NCBI GenBank assembly: GCA_000499405.2
Contig: HG738138.1
Span: 6,074,888-6,138,887, forward strand
DNA from: Onchocerca volvulus
Taxonomy: Eukaryota; Nematoda; Chromadorea; Rhabditida; Onchocercidae
Length of the DNA: 64,000 nt
Direction: 5' to 3'
Numbering within the stretch: the stretch's first letter is position 1; the number at the start of each line of letters is the position of its first letter. Of this stretch, positions 35,418 through 48,026 are shown piece by piece. The translations under genes and the position numbers were made by a program. Under the pieces are notes generated by a model. That model saw nothing but the letters and a program-made list of their open reading frames with translations, was not told the DNA's origin and did no database searches.

Positions 35418-38252
35418 ATGAGCCAAATGGCCGCTTCTTCTTTAGGTCGTTCCTCCACGATCGGTACTATTTTTATTTTAACCTTTAGCTTTTTTTCGTG
35501 GATTAACTTACCTCTGTCGCACTCCCAGCTCATTGTCAACGATACCCAACAACAGCAGTCTTTAGCTAAAAATGTTATCTCACTCCCACCAAAATCACCA
35601 TCCAAACTTCCTCAAGAAAGCAAACAGAATAATCCTGCATTACAATCAGCTGGCAAAACTATTACACTTACTAAACAGGTTTGTTTGTTAAATTCAATAG
35701 TAGCGTGATAATAAATGTGCTTATTAGAATATATGCCATATTTTTAATTGATATAATTGAATACCGATTAATTAAATCATTTTGTAGTTATAATGCAGGG
35801 CCATTTTGTAATTAAATCAGTTCAAAATTTTTTGGAATGAAAAGTTAAGAGATTCCAACCAACATTGCCATTCGCTTCCTTCATTATGATAATTGCTTGG
35901 ATCTTAGACAAAATGCTATTCCTATGGTTCCTTGATTACTTTATTCAATTTTCAAGTGAATTTGTACTGAATTGCTTATATCCAACTGATAGTGCAAGAA
36001 TTATATCAAGATTTAAAAATTGAAGGAAATTATAATATAAAGTCGTAAAAAATTGATTGTTTATTAGTTTCACAGATTACTTTACAGGATAAAATCGCTC
36101 TAGCAAAACTAAGCGAAATAGCGAACGGCGTTCTGGGCCAATTAGGATTTTCATCTGATTTGAATGGCCGCAGATACAAACCATTGTCACCATTTAGCTC
36201 CCTTCAAAGTGATGATATAAATTCGTTGTTATCGGAAGCAAATCAGAACCGTATCGATTTGCAAGGTATTGCCAGCGGACAAATTCCCGGTTTGGCTCCA
36301 ATTCCAGTACCAGCTTTTCCTGGACCGCAGGATGTACCAGCTATACCAGGAGTAAACACCATTCCTGGTCTTAGTAATTTCAACTATCTGGTCTGTTTTC
36401 TTTTTTGTTATCCAAATTTCAAAATTACTTCCAGATTAAAGCTTTCCTTAATTTCAAAACTATTTCGTAACTGAATTTAACATCCAGAATACTCATGCCT
36501 AAATTGTTTCATGATCATATCGGGCCATATGATGGGACGGCTCTTTTGTAAGTGGCACTAGAGAACACTTACCATCCTGACTTTCCTTTGAATGTATTTC
36601 TGGAAATATACTTACGTTGTTCAGATAAGCCAGTTATTTCCGCAAATGATTCCACCGACAAATACTCTTTTGGGCTCATCGATCAGCCGATTAGTACCGA
36701 AAGGTTATGCTAAAAATCTGGCAAAAGATGTCTTTCGAGCTGTTCATCCAGCAGCCGAAAATGTCGACGTCGCTCGCATGATGGGTCGTTGGTTCCAGGT
36801 ATGTGTTTGCGAATTTTCATTAGTTGTGCAATTTCCATCAGCAATATTTTCATTTAATTCAAATTTTAGGTAATCAACAGTCCTCATGTTATCCGAGAAG
36901 CATGCACAGTGTCGCACTGTATGTTCTGTTTGTTTTTGGTTGTCAACTATGGGTTTAATTCTTATTGATGACGATATTGTAATAAATTATTGGAGGTTTT
37001 GTTTCCTTCAATATCCTAAAATAAATTTCACAATTCTTACTTTGCCAAATCATTTATACAAAAAATGCAAAAGCCTAGGCAGTTCTGATTATTAAAGCTC
37101 AAAATCAATCTTTTATAGTTGGTGCCTTGACGAACAATACATATAGTGCAACATTTACGATCTTGAAGTTTTACCGTGAAGGGAATGCTAATGGTCCACC
37201 GCGTTTCTCACTTGGTTATGGATTCAAATCCGGCGATACCGGCCAGTTCGTTCTACACAGCAGCAATTCACCGGATTCAGAACCATGTATTCAGTTGATC
37301 GATTTATATATTACTCAAAAAGATTTATATATCCTGAGCAATAATGTTACTATAGCAGAGCTGTCTTTTTCCTTAAATTCATGATATTTGGACATTACTG
37401 GTAAGTTAATTTAGATTAGAGTAAGATGTAGGTTGAATACAACATTCAAGTTGGTTCTTTTGATTAAGCAAAATAATGTTCGAGCTTGTTTCAATGTTTA
37501 TCATATTTAGATGAGACCTAAATTTGATTACATTGCTATCATTCAATCTGATGGCAATGGAATTTTATTCGAAACACCCTCGAAAATTCTAATTATGGAT
37601 TCAAGAGAAAATTATGGGACATTCAAGTCTTTCTTCTAGAAGATATGCAATTTCAAATTTTTAAGCAACAAATAATATGAATTTCAGTGGAAAAAGGGCA
37701 TCACTATGTTTCATGGATTAAAATCCAGTAAAATTTTCATATTGCAGTTTGGGTAATCAAAAAGGGTCCACTAAACGAATACAATCAGTACGATTATGTA
37801 ATTGTATCAAATTGGGTCCGATTTCCTGTATTTGTGATTGCCCGAGATCCAGAACAATTCCGTAACAAGCATATGCGAAACGTACTACAATTTTTGGAGG
37901 ATAATAGTAAGCATCTGCTTTGAAAGCAAATTGTTGATCGATTATAAGAATTTAAAAACACTTCAGGAAACATACTGATTTTCTCAAATGAGTCAATTGA
38001 TTTTAAAAAATCAATTGACTTAAAAAGAGAATGGGCAATAAGATTAAAGTTACTGACAACCTTGGTGATCTGTGGAAGTTTGAATCATTTTTGGCTAACT
38101 TTTTTGAGTTCGAATCTCATTAAATCGAAATTAATCAAGCAGAATACTTTCCAGATTACATAAATGTGGTGACAAAAGCTTTCAATATGATCTCTCCCGT
38201 GGATTACAGTCAATGCCAGTACACGCCAACATTTTCTGGAGCAGGGCGTTAG
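35418..38252 (+). CDS. Secreted lipocalin-like protein L4 with N-terminal extension
   Basis: Seven phase-consistent exons: 35418-35678, 36088-36390, 36625-36798, 36870-36918, 37119-37286, 37748-37906, 38155-38252; about 403 aa. A basic N-terminus leads into a hydrophobic segment (TIGTIFILTFSFFSW, residues about 16-30), either a long signal peptide or a type II anchor. A Gln/Pro-rich extension follows with IPG repeats (GQIPGLAPIPVPAFPGP near residue 135). The lipocalin motif MMGRWFQVINSPH (Trp about 244) is followed by a Cys (REACTVS), an FYREGN...SLGYGF block, VSNWVRFPVFVIARDPEQF and a C-terminal Cys (SQCQYT). The INSP, YREG, LHSS and SNWV blocks are shared with L1, making L1 and L4 the closer pair although they are the outer genes of the array. 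Role inferred: extracellular lipid or small-ligand binding. Confidence 0.8.
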
Positions 38253-41200
38253 CTATTACTTTTCCCGTTTCACTGATTGTAATATAAAATTGTGTTCAAA
38301 ATTTTGTTGTCCTTTCATTGATCAACCAGGTGTGATTAGAAAGTGCAGCGAAAATTATCATGGAAAGCAGATTTTGCAGCAAACATTTTCTTTCTAATAT
38401 ATAAGTAAAATTTTTTTTTTTTTTGTTCCTCTTCATTAAGAAGCTCGTCAAGAAGCTGAGTAACAGTTATGAAATGATGCTGATATCTGAATTTTTAAAA
38501 AACCGATATTCGGTTTTATTTGCAAAGTACCAGATATCAATGATGCCATTGGATATTCGATTACTCAGATTTGTTTAATCAGTTGATGATCAGTTTTATA
38601 CGAAAAAGTTTGATTTCCAGAAAAGAAGTTTTGGGTAGAAATACTGCTGCATGAACTTTAACTGATATCTTTCAAGAGAATGGAATGTAATGATTTTATT
38701 CGAAATTAAAAAATATTTCATGCAAATATCATTCAAAACAAAAAAAAAAAAAAAAGCTAGTCTTATCAACCCAGTTGCTGTTTTGACTGGAACAAAATCA
38801 AAGCTTTTTACGCGAATGATTTCCTTAATTCCAGTCTTTCCTTTCTTCGATGACATGGTTATTAATTTTACTTTCATTCTGCTCACATTTCGCGTTGCTA
38901 TCTTTTTCTTATTTTTTATTTTCTGATTTGAGCGCTATTTTACTCGTTTTTTTTTTTTTTTTTTTTTTTCAAACTGCAAAATTTTGTATATTTAGCTAAG
39001 CGGTTTAGAATTCTTTTGGGTCTTGATAATACATCGAGAAACATGAAGGATAAAAATTTACTATAGGCATTAAGAGGATGTCAGAAGAACCGGACGCGCA
39101 GTCGTTGAAACATTAAAAATATCATAAATTGTTTCTCTTTTGAATTACTACAACGTGGAATTATAATGCTGGCAAGTCATCAAAGCAAGGAAAAGCGAAA
39201 AGTGGATCAGGAAATATTTTGAAAAATGTAGCAGACAGAAACTTTGTCTTTAAGCAGTTGAAATTACGGAAAACTTGCATGCTATTTTCTCTGAAGAAAT
39301 ATTTTTGAAATATTACATCACTTTATTGATGATTTTTTCACTAAATTTATTTTCATTTTTCAATTTTCGTCGTCCATATTTCTGAAAGTTGTCGTTGTAT
39401 TTATGAACTTTGATATGCCTGAAGCAACTGTTTTCCAAAAATCTATAAAAAAGACTGAGAAATCAACAAATTAAACGGTCCGGAAGTTCCCAAACACATG
39501 TCTTATCTATATAAAAACAAGCGTCAATTCGAATGCAACACTTTATCAAAATTTTGAATCAATCGGTGAAGAACTTGAAAAGTTATGTGGAAATGAACAA
39601 CGAACATTTACATTTTTATTTATATGGATATTTAAGTCTGACATGCGAGGAATAACTCACTGATAAAATTCCAGTATTTCTCTAGAAATGTTAGAAGTCT
39701 AAAATCTTTCAGATAAATCCCTATTTTCAATTTAGAAAAATTTTCACATCCTTGCAATTTTTCTGGCTCTTTTAAGTACATGTGTGATCGCTATTTCCAT
39801 GATTGTGTAGCTAGCAATCGCATTCTTATGCAAAAATAATTCTGAATCTTCGAGTTCGCTTTTAAAAATGTTCAAAAAAGTACCGCATCTCAATTGACGA
39901 TTTCCTGATAGATTACGCGCTTTTTGTTAGCTTCTCTGATTCTCTCATTTAGATCATGTATTCAATAACATTCAAAGCTCATGATAGTTTAATGGCTAAT
40001 TACAATTTTATCCTCTTCAGCGGTTGGATGCGTCTAAATAATAAAAAATAATGATCATTGAATGTTAATTTTCCGATAGGTCGTTTCTTTAAAGTTTCAG
40101 TCACTTAATGAAATTCCCAAAATTTATTAGTACTGAACCGATTAATTAATTAGTACATCGAAAAAAAAAAAAAAAAGGAACTGCATTTCATTTCACGTCA
40201 ACAAAATTAGTGTAACAATCTTTTTCAAAAGAGGTGAATTAAAATAAAGATAACTGAAGAAATTGGGAACATATCACTGGGAGAACAGAGACACTGAAGA
40301 TAAACGCTGTTTGTTATCTCGTAGACATCTAATGGCGTTTTAAGTTGATACTCATCCTATCACCTTCACTGTAAAAATGGGATTAATGTTGCTATTTTCT
40401 ATTATCTGCTGTTTGCTAAGTGATATGTTGCCACATGTAAAGTAGATCCGTTTCCAACTTCATATCTTGGGCCTTAAAGATTTTCATTGGAATTTAAACA
40501 ATCTCGAAAAATTTAAACCGATAATATTCCCATGTTTATATTCCGCTATCTCCCATAATTTATTCCCATCCTCACTTAATCCGACTCAAAAATGTTGAAA
40601 ATCATGTTTTGCAAAATTTGAACGTCATTTAACTATTCCAATTCCCATTAAACACAAATCCTTTGTGATTCCTTCAACTTTCATGAATTTTTAACGGCAG
40701 AGTAACGTTTTCATTTTTTGAAAATCATTCACGTTGCTAATCCAGACTATACGATCAAAATAATCCGGCTTCTCCGTCACGGTGAAGCATTTTCCCCCAT
40801 TCTCTTTAAGTGAAAGTTCTCAAATTTCTTCTCAACTGAAAAAACATTTTGGAGATTAATTTTGGAGAGTAATATGTATACTAGAATTAAATCACCTACT
40901 GGTTTATAAAAACTCCAAACTCTTCGGCTGATACTGACTCCGCATACAGCCAATCCAACAGATTTCAAGAGATCTAGAAAACGCTAAACTTCTAAGATCA
41001 TATAAGGAACTTTCTACCCAGAAGTTCGCTTTACTTTTACAAATATTTAAGCACATTTTTACATGCAGGGGACAAATCGTATCTCTTACTTTCTCATCGA
41101 CATTGTATTTTCGAGAACGAAAAGAAGAAAAATTATGAAAATCCAGACCGTCCAAAATCCTTAATTTATGGTAACGCAAACATGAATCTAGTGAAGAAAA

Positions 41201-41451
41201 AATAATACACAGTTTAACTGAACAAACATAACAAGTTATGCAAAAAATATTGCAATTATGGCTTTGCTGATGATGAAGACAATAAAGGAAATTGTCCTGT
41301 AACGCATGCATTAATAGAAAGTTTTCAAGCACAATAACAACAATATTGATCTAAGCACATGTAACGTTTCAGAATCACACTCCAAAAATTTCTAATATCA
41401 TCACTATTTTCATCCACATAGAATATTGATATTTGAGAAATCATTTGATTC
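38253..41451. other. Intergenic region between L4 and TBCK
   Basis: About 3.2 kb between convergent genes. It holds poly-A/T runs (38409-38424, 38739-38755, 38949-38969, 40159-40176) and dispersed repeat copy B (39534-39627). A 142-codon minus-strand frame at 40904-41332, just past the TBCK stop, is Cys-rich but has no recognisable fold or splice context and was not called. Confidence 0.55.
39500..39640 (+). repeat. Dispersed repeat copy B, short transposon-like element
   Basis: 39534-39627 matches the reverse complement of 20107-20205. The element may extend further: TTATCTATATAAAAACAAG (about 39502-39520) is roughly the reverse complement of the far end (CATTTTTATTTATATGGATA, 39611-39630), giving short imperfect terminal inverted repeats about 140 bases apart. 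This is the look of a small non-autonomous element; the family is not identified. Confidence 0.55.
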
Positions 41452-44400
41452 TCAAGCAGGTATGCAAAAGATATCGTGCATAGAGCGAACTTTCTGGACA
41501 CCACCATCCAGAATACATACATGATTGTATCCTTCCAGCACGCACAACTTTGATATCTGTATAACCAAACTCATAAATTAATTTTATTTAAATCTCACGT
41601 CTTTTTCAGTGATACTCCCATAAAGCAGATTTGCAAACAAAGTAATTGCTGAGTATGGATCGATAAGATCATCTATATTCTTCTAGGTTATTTGAATTTG
41701 AAAGTTTTTGATATATTAGCAAAAGAAATGTTTGAATTATCTAACTAATAAAGCATCAACGGCTAAGGACAGATATTATTAGTTATCGCTTTAGCTTTTT
41801 TTGATTTGCATATATTTCAGCAAACTGGTTAATACATCCAAATCATAAAAGATATATAACCTTTTTAGCCCTTTGTAAATGTTCATTATCAACGATCACA
41901 ATGACATGACCAACCGATTGCGCGTTCATTAATGCTGTTTTAATGGTATCCAGCGTATCCTCCTCACCATACGGGGGCAAATTTATACTGCCCACAATGG
42001 CACCGCGAGAATACCTAATAATTTCAAAACATTAACATCAAAGACACACACACACTGATGGACTCAGTACAGCACAATGAAAAAAAAATTAATTAAACTA
42101 ACTCGTATTGTGGACGAACATCAACAATAAGAAGTGAAGAATGTTCAGTGAGACGAATGATATCGGCAACTGATATCCGTGGACAACAAAATTCGTTCAA
42201 TTCAGTTACAGTATAATGCGTCATTGCATACTCCTCTCGCACATGTTTAGATGCATGTTGTCTGAACGTGCATGATGCTGGCACAGTATTGTAGTAATTC
42301 AACGAGCACTGCACCAAACGTTCCATATTTAGATCTGCTAATGAACATCAGCGAAAATCACAACAAAAAGCACAGCAATAACTGTCTCATAACTTCGATA
42401 AAACAAACCTGGAAGATCTGAAAAAAGCAAAATTGCATCATTGAAATGAGTAGTAATAAGTCCAGTCCGTAATTGTTCCATAATTGCAAGTCCAACAAAT
42501 AATGGAAAAGATGAATCCGATAATAATAAAACGTCCCAAACCTAATAAAAACGAAATAAAATTAAGTTTCCATTATTATAACTAATAAATCATAACAAAA
42601 TAATTTCTACTAAACAGGCTGCAAATAAAACTTGAACTTATATCAATTTAACTACTAACATTATATTCATCCACAGACGAAAGTCATTTGTCTACCTTGA
42701 AACAGTAGTTTCAATCATAAAAAATACTAATATAGAAGTTTGGATCACTGCACATATAATCAGAAAGTCATACATAGAATAACTTGTGCAGAGGCAATAT
42801 ATGGGCGAAACAGGTAAGAAACCATGGAATAGCGAATAGCTCAGGACGAAAATCTATAGCGGAGAGATGTGCATATAATGTCGCATCCATGAATGCCAAA
42901 AGATGAAAAAAAATTGCCAAATATTCTATAAATGAAGTCAATCAAATTCAATAAATTCAAATACATAATGTTTAATAATGAAAAATAAAAATTCATTTTA
43001 ACCTTGCACAACAGATGAATTGTCTCGCAAGAAAAAATCATGCAAATACAGGCTGATGAATGATTCCAGACAGGAATATGCACTAGCTAAAAATCGCATA
43101 ATTCAAATATATTATTTGATTAGAAAAAAAAAGATGCACAATTGTTCAATTTAAACAGTTCAGTTCCATACTGTTGTTAACAAGTATCTCCATTACCAAA
43201 TTTACACTGTAAATAAAAATTGGACCTAAATTAGTGAAGTTGAGGACAAGAAATGGTGCCGCTAGTGAGTCCAAACCCTGCCAATAAACGTAATTTTCAT
43301 GTAAAAGGAGCCATGCCTTCAAAAGCCGTTTCAACTTGCGATGTGCAGTAAGTGAAGCCATCAAATCATCATACTGCAAAAAATCATTAAATCGTTATCT
43401 TTTAAAAGACATATCATAATAATAAACATAAGAAATCGTACTATCAGCGATTTCAGCGAAAGAACATCAAGCGCATTTTAACCGGATGCAAAAGTTAGAG
43501 AAAATGTATTCACAATGACATTTAAAAAAATAAAGTGGTAAATAATGAAGTCATGTGACAGTTTTTCCAATAATAAATAAAAAGAGAAATCTGTTTTTGT
43601 TGCTCACATCTGGAGCACTTAAGCCAAATTACTTATAAGTAAATGAGAACTTTTGCAGAAAATTAATTAGATAGCAAACAGTTAATGGTTATCGAAAATA
43701 ATAGTTCTCATTTGCAAAGAAAAAGCTGCAATAAAGCATAGCTTTGTCATAATTTTGCAATAAAGCATGCCTTTATCGTAACTGTCTCTTGAAAATCTAA
43801 CCTGATGACAACGAGGAATATCGACTAATAATTGGCGGTCAGAAGCATGGGGAGAGAACGTATCAATTGCTATAAAACGTTTCTCAACATCCCAATATAT
43901 ATTCAGCAATGCACTCCACAGATTAGCTCTATAAAGGGGAGGAATGTCATGACAACATTCGCAAAATAGAAGAGACTTTTTGAAGGGATAACTTGAAAGT
44001 AAACGGCGAAGAACAAGCATCCGTCGACCCTGAAATACGTAATACCTAATGTGAGGAAAATTTTTCAATAACAAAAAACATTCCCGTCTCAAAGTTTGGA
44101 ATTGGTACTCAAATACTGGATAGAACGCAGACCTGATATTCAATATCTTTTTCCTTTACCATTAGCGATAAATCGTAAATCTCTCGCATCTTCTCTTCCA
44201 TTTCAAATGAAATGTAAAATTTGCTTTCATTAAGCGACTTCATTCGCTAAAATAAAAAATATTATACATACCAGCGATTAAATTAATTCTTGATGATGAA
44301 AGCAATATAATCATTCTCTCAGTGTTTTTCGTCGTGAAACTTACATCACGGAAATTATTTGACGGAAGGATAAAAATATCGAAAGTGAACTCATATTTCC

Positions 44401-45200
44401 TTATATCAGCATTACCATACATGAAGCAATCTCCATCAACTAAACTGAAAAGCGTAAAAAAACATGAATATAATAATAAAGAAATCTCATCAGCAAATTA
44501 TAACGTCAAAACGAACTAAGGTAAAGCAAGAACAGATGGATTTGCTTTAATAATGCCATGGTTAATAAGAATAGTTTCAATGTTGCTTCCACATAACTTC
44601 CACAAAAAAAAGGCTTCGTTAATTGGTAAATCTCGAGTTGCTTCTGTTTGTTTCTTTTCTAACGACTCTGAAACACATTTTTTGGAAGTTATAATTTATA
44701 ATAGCATACAAAATGATTATTTCCAACCGCAACTGATATGAATACTACACAAATGAACAAACCTCTCATGTGCTTAGCATCTTCCCCCAGACTGCTTTCA
44801 TCGTTTTCACTATCATACACACTATAATCATTGCTTTCGTTTGACTGACTCTTACTTTCATCGTTCATTATCTATGAAACTTTTTCGATCATTGGTTAGA
44901 ATTTCATATAAGCAATAAATTTATAAACAAATTCACATTGTTAGTACTTACAGAAAGCAACTCCTTGGCAGTAGGTCGTTGCGACGGAAGAATACACAGC
45001 GCCTTCTCAAGTATCATCATGATCGCCTTATTTGATACAATATGAATATTTGGTTCCTTCTGTTGAATTTCAGCTATCAATAATTGAAAAATCGAGCCAC
45101 TCCGTTCTTGAAAGCAGTTAAAAACACTAACGAACAATTATGTCACTCCAACTAAAACGAAAATCCTCAACTGTAGGATATTTAACTCATAACTTTAATG

Positions 45201-45231
<31 letters not shown>

Positions 45232-47624
45232 TCTATTAAACTTAGTCGCATTTTTTGCATGAAACAAGCTAGTAACAATTTATACAAACAGCTCGACAAG
45301 CTCATATATTTACATTATTTAATAATTACTTAATTTAAGTGACACATCAATTAATTCAGAAAATATCTGAGGCTAATTCACCGTCGCAGCGCTATACTCT
45401 GATTCAATAAACAGCTTGGGAGATTCATTTCCATAAAAAGAAATGAAACTGATAAGCAATCGTGACAATTTTCGAAAAATACTGGAGAATTATAGCAAAC
45501 TTTCAATGCAAACGAATATGCATGAATTATAAAAAAAATACTTCGTCTGATTAGAGCAGTTAATACGGAATAAAACTGTTTTGGAGGCCAAATTTCAGAT
45601 AGAAGACAGCCCTGAAAACGACTTATTTTACAAATGAGAAATATGATGATAACACAAATTTATGGAATGCTGGCTTCGATGAAAAATCAAAAATGATTAG
45701 TATTCAAGAAAATTTGAAAGATGAAATTTACAATGCCATAAAAAACAAAGTATTTACACAAGAGAATTATAATGTAGTCAGATGCCGTCTTGAAAATAGC
45801 GATGAGCAACAGAAATAAGTCTCATGAATATAGGTTCTAGTTTTATAAAAAAAGAAATTAACCTACGATTGAAAGCTCAAGTACAGCAATTCCAAATGAC
45901 CAAATATCTCCAGCTCGACAAATGAAACCATTCTTGATTTCAACTTGCAGGAAGCGCTCTGGCGGAAGGTGCCAAGAAGAATTAATACAATACTCTAAAT
46001 TTTTTCCACTGCCACTAATACAATGCAAACCATACTGAGTTAACCGAACTAAATTCTGCAACATAATAGTACTGAATATTGCCATAAAGTGCACACAACA
46101 TAAAGTGCATGGAACATAAAGTGCGCACAACATGTTACCTGAGAAGACAGAAGGATTGAATTTAAACTGAAGTAGCCAATAATAATATGTTGAGAATGCA
46201 AGTAAGTAAAAGCTGACAAGACCGGTTCCAATAAAGATATGATTCGTGCCACGTCCAATCTAAAAAGCAGAAATATCATGTAGCATATCATTTTGATAAT
46301 ATCCTTGCTGAAAATATTATGAAATATTGAAAAATTAAGAAATGCATCGTATCAATAACATTCGCTATAGTACCAACTGCAAGCTAAATAAAAAATGCAA
46401 ATCACACAAAATCTGACACTGCTGCCTTTGATGAAACTTTCATAAAGTTACATAAAAGTAGTGATGGAATTATTAGACTAAGTTTCTATATTTAACTTAT
46501 AACATTCTACTCTTAGCTAGATTTCTAATCTCTCAAAGATTCTGCTCCTTGATGGATGACGTAAAAAAAAAATCAATGAATATCCGAATCGCTGAATTTC
46601 ACATCGAACCTTGTAAATTTTATTTGGAGTTCAATTAAAGGAGTTGTGAAGGAAAATCTAGAAAATAGTTTACTAGGACGGAACCCTGAATTTAGCAGAC
46701 TGCAAGAAAGGAAAATTATCGAAACTATTTCCTACTGCAAGACCTCTTGTCAAACGTACCGATCGTATAATATAGATCAACGCCATGTAATATGACGAAT
46801 AATAAGAATCAATTACTCATAGTCTAAAGGCTTCAATGTTAAGTAGCTAAACCTTCCCAATGACATTTTGAGAATCGATGAATAATAAAACAACTCACTT
46901 TTTATACTCCTTCAATTCTTCAACGGCTGACCATGAATAATGCTCCGAAATCAAGAAACCTGCATTCCCAACTGAAAATAATCAAACTTAAATTAATGGA
47001 AAAAACGAATACGCTATGTCTGTAATTCCTCCGGCAGTACGCAAAAACTGATATATCTTTGCATTAAAATAATGATTGTGCGGAATCACGAGATAAAGCT
47101 CTTAGTTTCAAAATAGCAATCTGTAAAATGTTGCAAGATTAGATGCCTTGGATGCATCGTGAATCCAGTTGTTCGAATTCCATTCAGTAAGCTTTTTAAA
47201 AAGAGAAAATGATTTCCTGCTTTTGGTGCAAATCAGGTAAAAATAACACTTCAAGTTCTTCTGTTATAGGTCTCAAAAACTATTTGTTCCTTTTCAAATA
47301 ATATAAACATTTCAAATAACATAAATGAAGTCCAGAAAGCTAGAAAAGCTGAAACGAAGTCTAATAAGTGGAAAAAGCATTCAGTTTTATTGGACTAATT
47401 AAAATGCGAAACATACGGACTGTTGATCGAACAAATTCCATATATTTGCAAAGATGGGGATGATTCAACGACATAAGTTTTGAGAATCCTCCCAATATAT
47501 GCGCAAATAATGATGCTGACTGTAAACCAGTTGATGCAGAATGGCATGATAAATCGTCTCCAATTACAACTGTAGCACCGAATTCCGCTGATCCCAAACG
47601 ACGTACATTTGCTTCCACCGTCAT
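41452..47624 (-). CDS. TBCK: TBCK-type protein: pseudokinase, TBC and rhodanese domains
   Basis: Sixteen phase-consistent minus-strand exons give about 767 aa (human TBCK 893): 47417-47624, 46899-46971, 46139-46259, 45863-46055, 44952-45106, 44763-44871, 44345-44439, 44133-44246, 43802-44029, 43226-43373, 43003-43086, 42774-42925, 42409-42541, 42103-42334, 41861-42014, 41452-41556. N-terminal kinase-like fold ([25 protein letters not shown] in place of an HRD loop; LTQYG in place of [16 protein letters not shown]). Then the TBC domain ([73 protein letters not shown]). C-terminal rhodanese-like domain ([34 protein letters not shown]). TBCK is linked to mTOR signalling and endolysosomal trafficking in animals. 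The start ATG lies 8 bases after an acceptor (cattcag). Confidence 0.92.
45201..45228. repeat. Poly-T tract in a TBCK intron
   Basis: An uninterrupted run of about 28 T (plus strand) lies in the 756-base intron between the two exons at 45863-46055 and 44952-45106. Its exact length is uncertain because homopolymers mutate quickly. Confidence 0.8.
46083..46134. repeat. 16-bp tandem repeat in a TBCK intron
   Basis: Three units of 16 bases (46083-46098, 46099-46114, 46115-46130) each begin CATAAAGTGC, followed by a partial fourth unit CATG. The block lies only 4-5 bases from the splice donor of the third coding exon (minus strand), inside an 83-base intron. Confidence 0.85.
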
Positions 47625-47900
47625 CAAAAATACTGAATGGAAATAAGGATATGAGGAAGATACTGAATGTAAATCCAGAATCATCGAATCCGGAGAAATT
47701 GATGAAAAGAAGAAAGCCCGCAAAAAATCAGTTCAGATAAACGTTACATATATGAAAGCAGAAATATACATTCAATTACAGGTTTACTGTTCTTTTTCAA
47801 ATTGTAAAAAATCAGATTTAAGCATACAACGAAGCCATTTCATATGTTTACTTCATGATACTGCTTCTGAAAATTAGCCATGCAGACAAGATTTATGAGT

Positions 47901-48026
47901 GCTGCGGAGTTTTTTCTGACGAAATCATGACCTCTTAAAATCATGAAATCATGATCTACGGAGTGTTGCGAAGTGCTGCAGATTCGCTGCGGAGTTCTTT
48001 CCTGATTAAAGTCGTGACCTATTAAA
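47901..48026 (+). repeat. Direct repeat pair upstream of TBCK
   Basis: 47901-47940 and 47986-48026 both start GCTGCGGAGTT and end in GTGACCTATTAAA-like or ATGACCTCTTAAA sequence, about 75% alike, 45 bases apart. Between them lies ATCATGAAATCATGAT, itself palindromic. The block is 280-400 bases upstream of the TBCK start. Confidence 0.6.

Noticed and set aside
38060..38130. tRNA-like B box (GAGTTCGAATCTCAT) in the last L4 intron
   Set aside because: No pairing acceptor or anticodon stems and no plausible A box upstream.
40904..41332. 142-codon minus-strand open frame past the TBCK stop
   Set aside because: Cys/Leu-rich, no motif, no start or splice context; TBCK terminates cleanly at 41452 at the expected place in the rhodanese domain.
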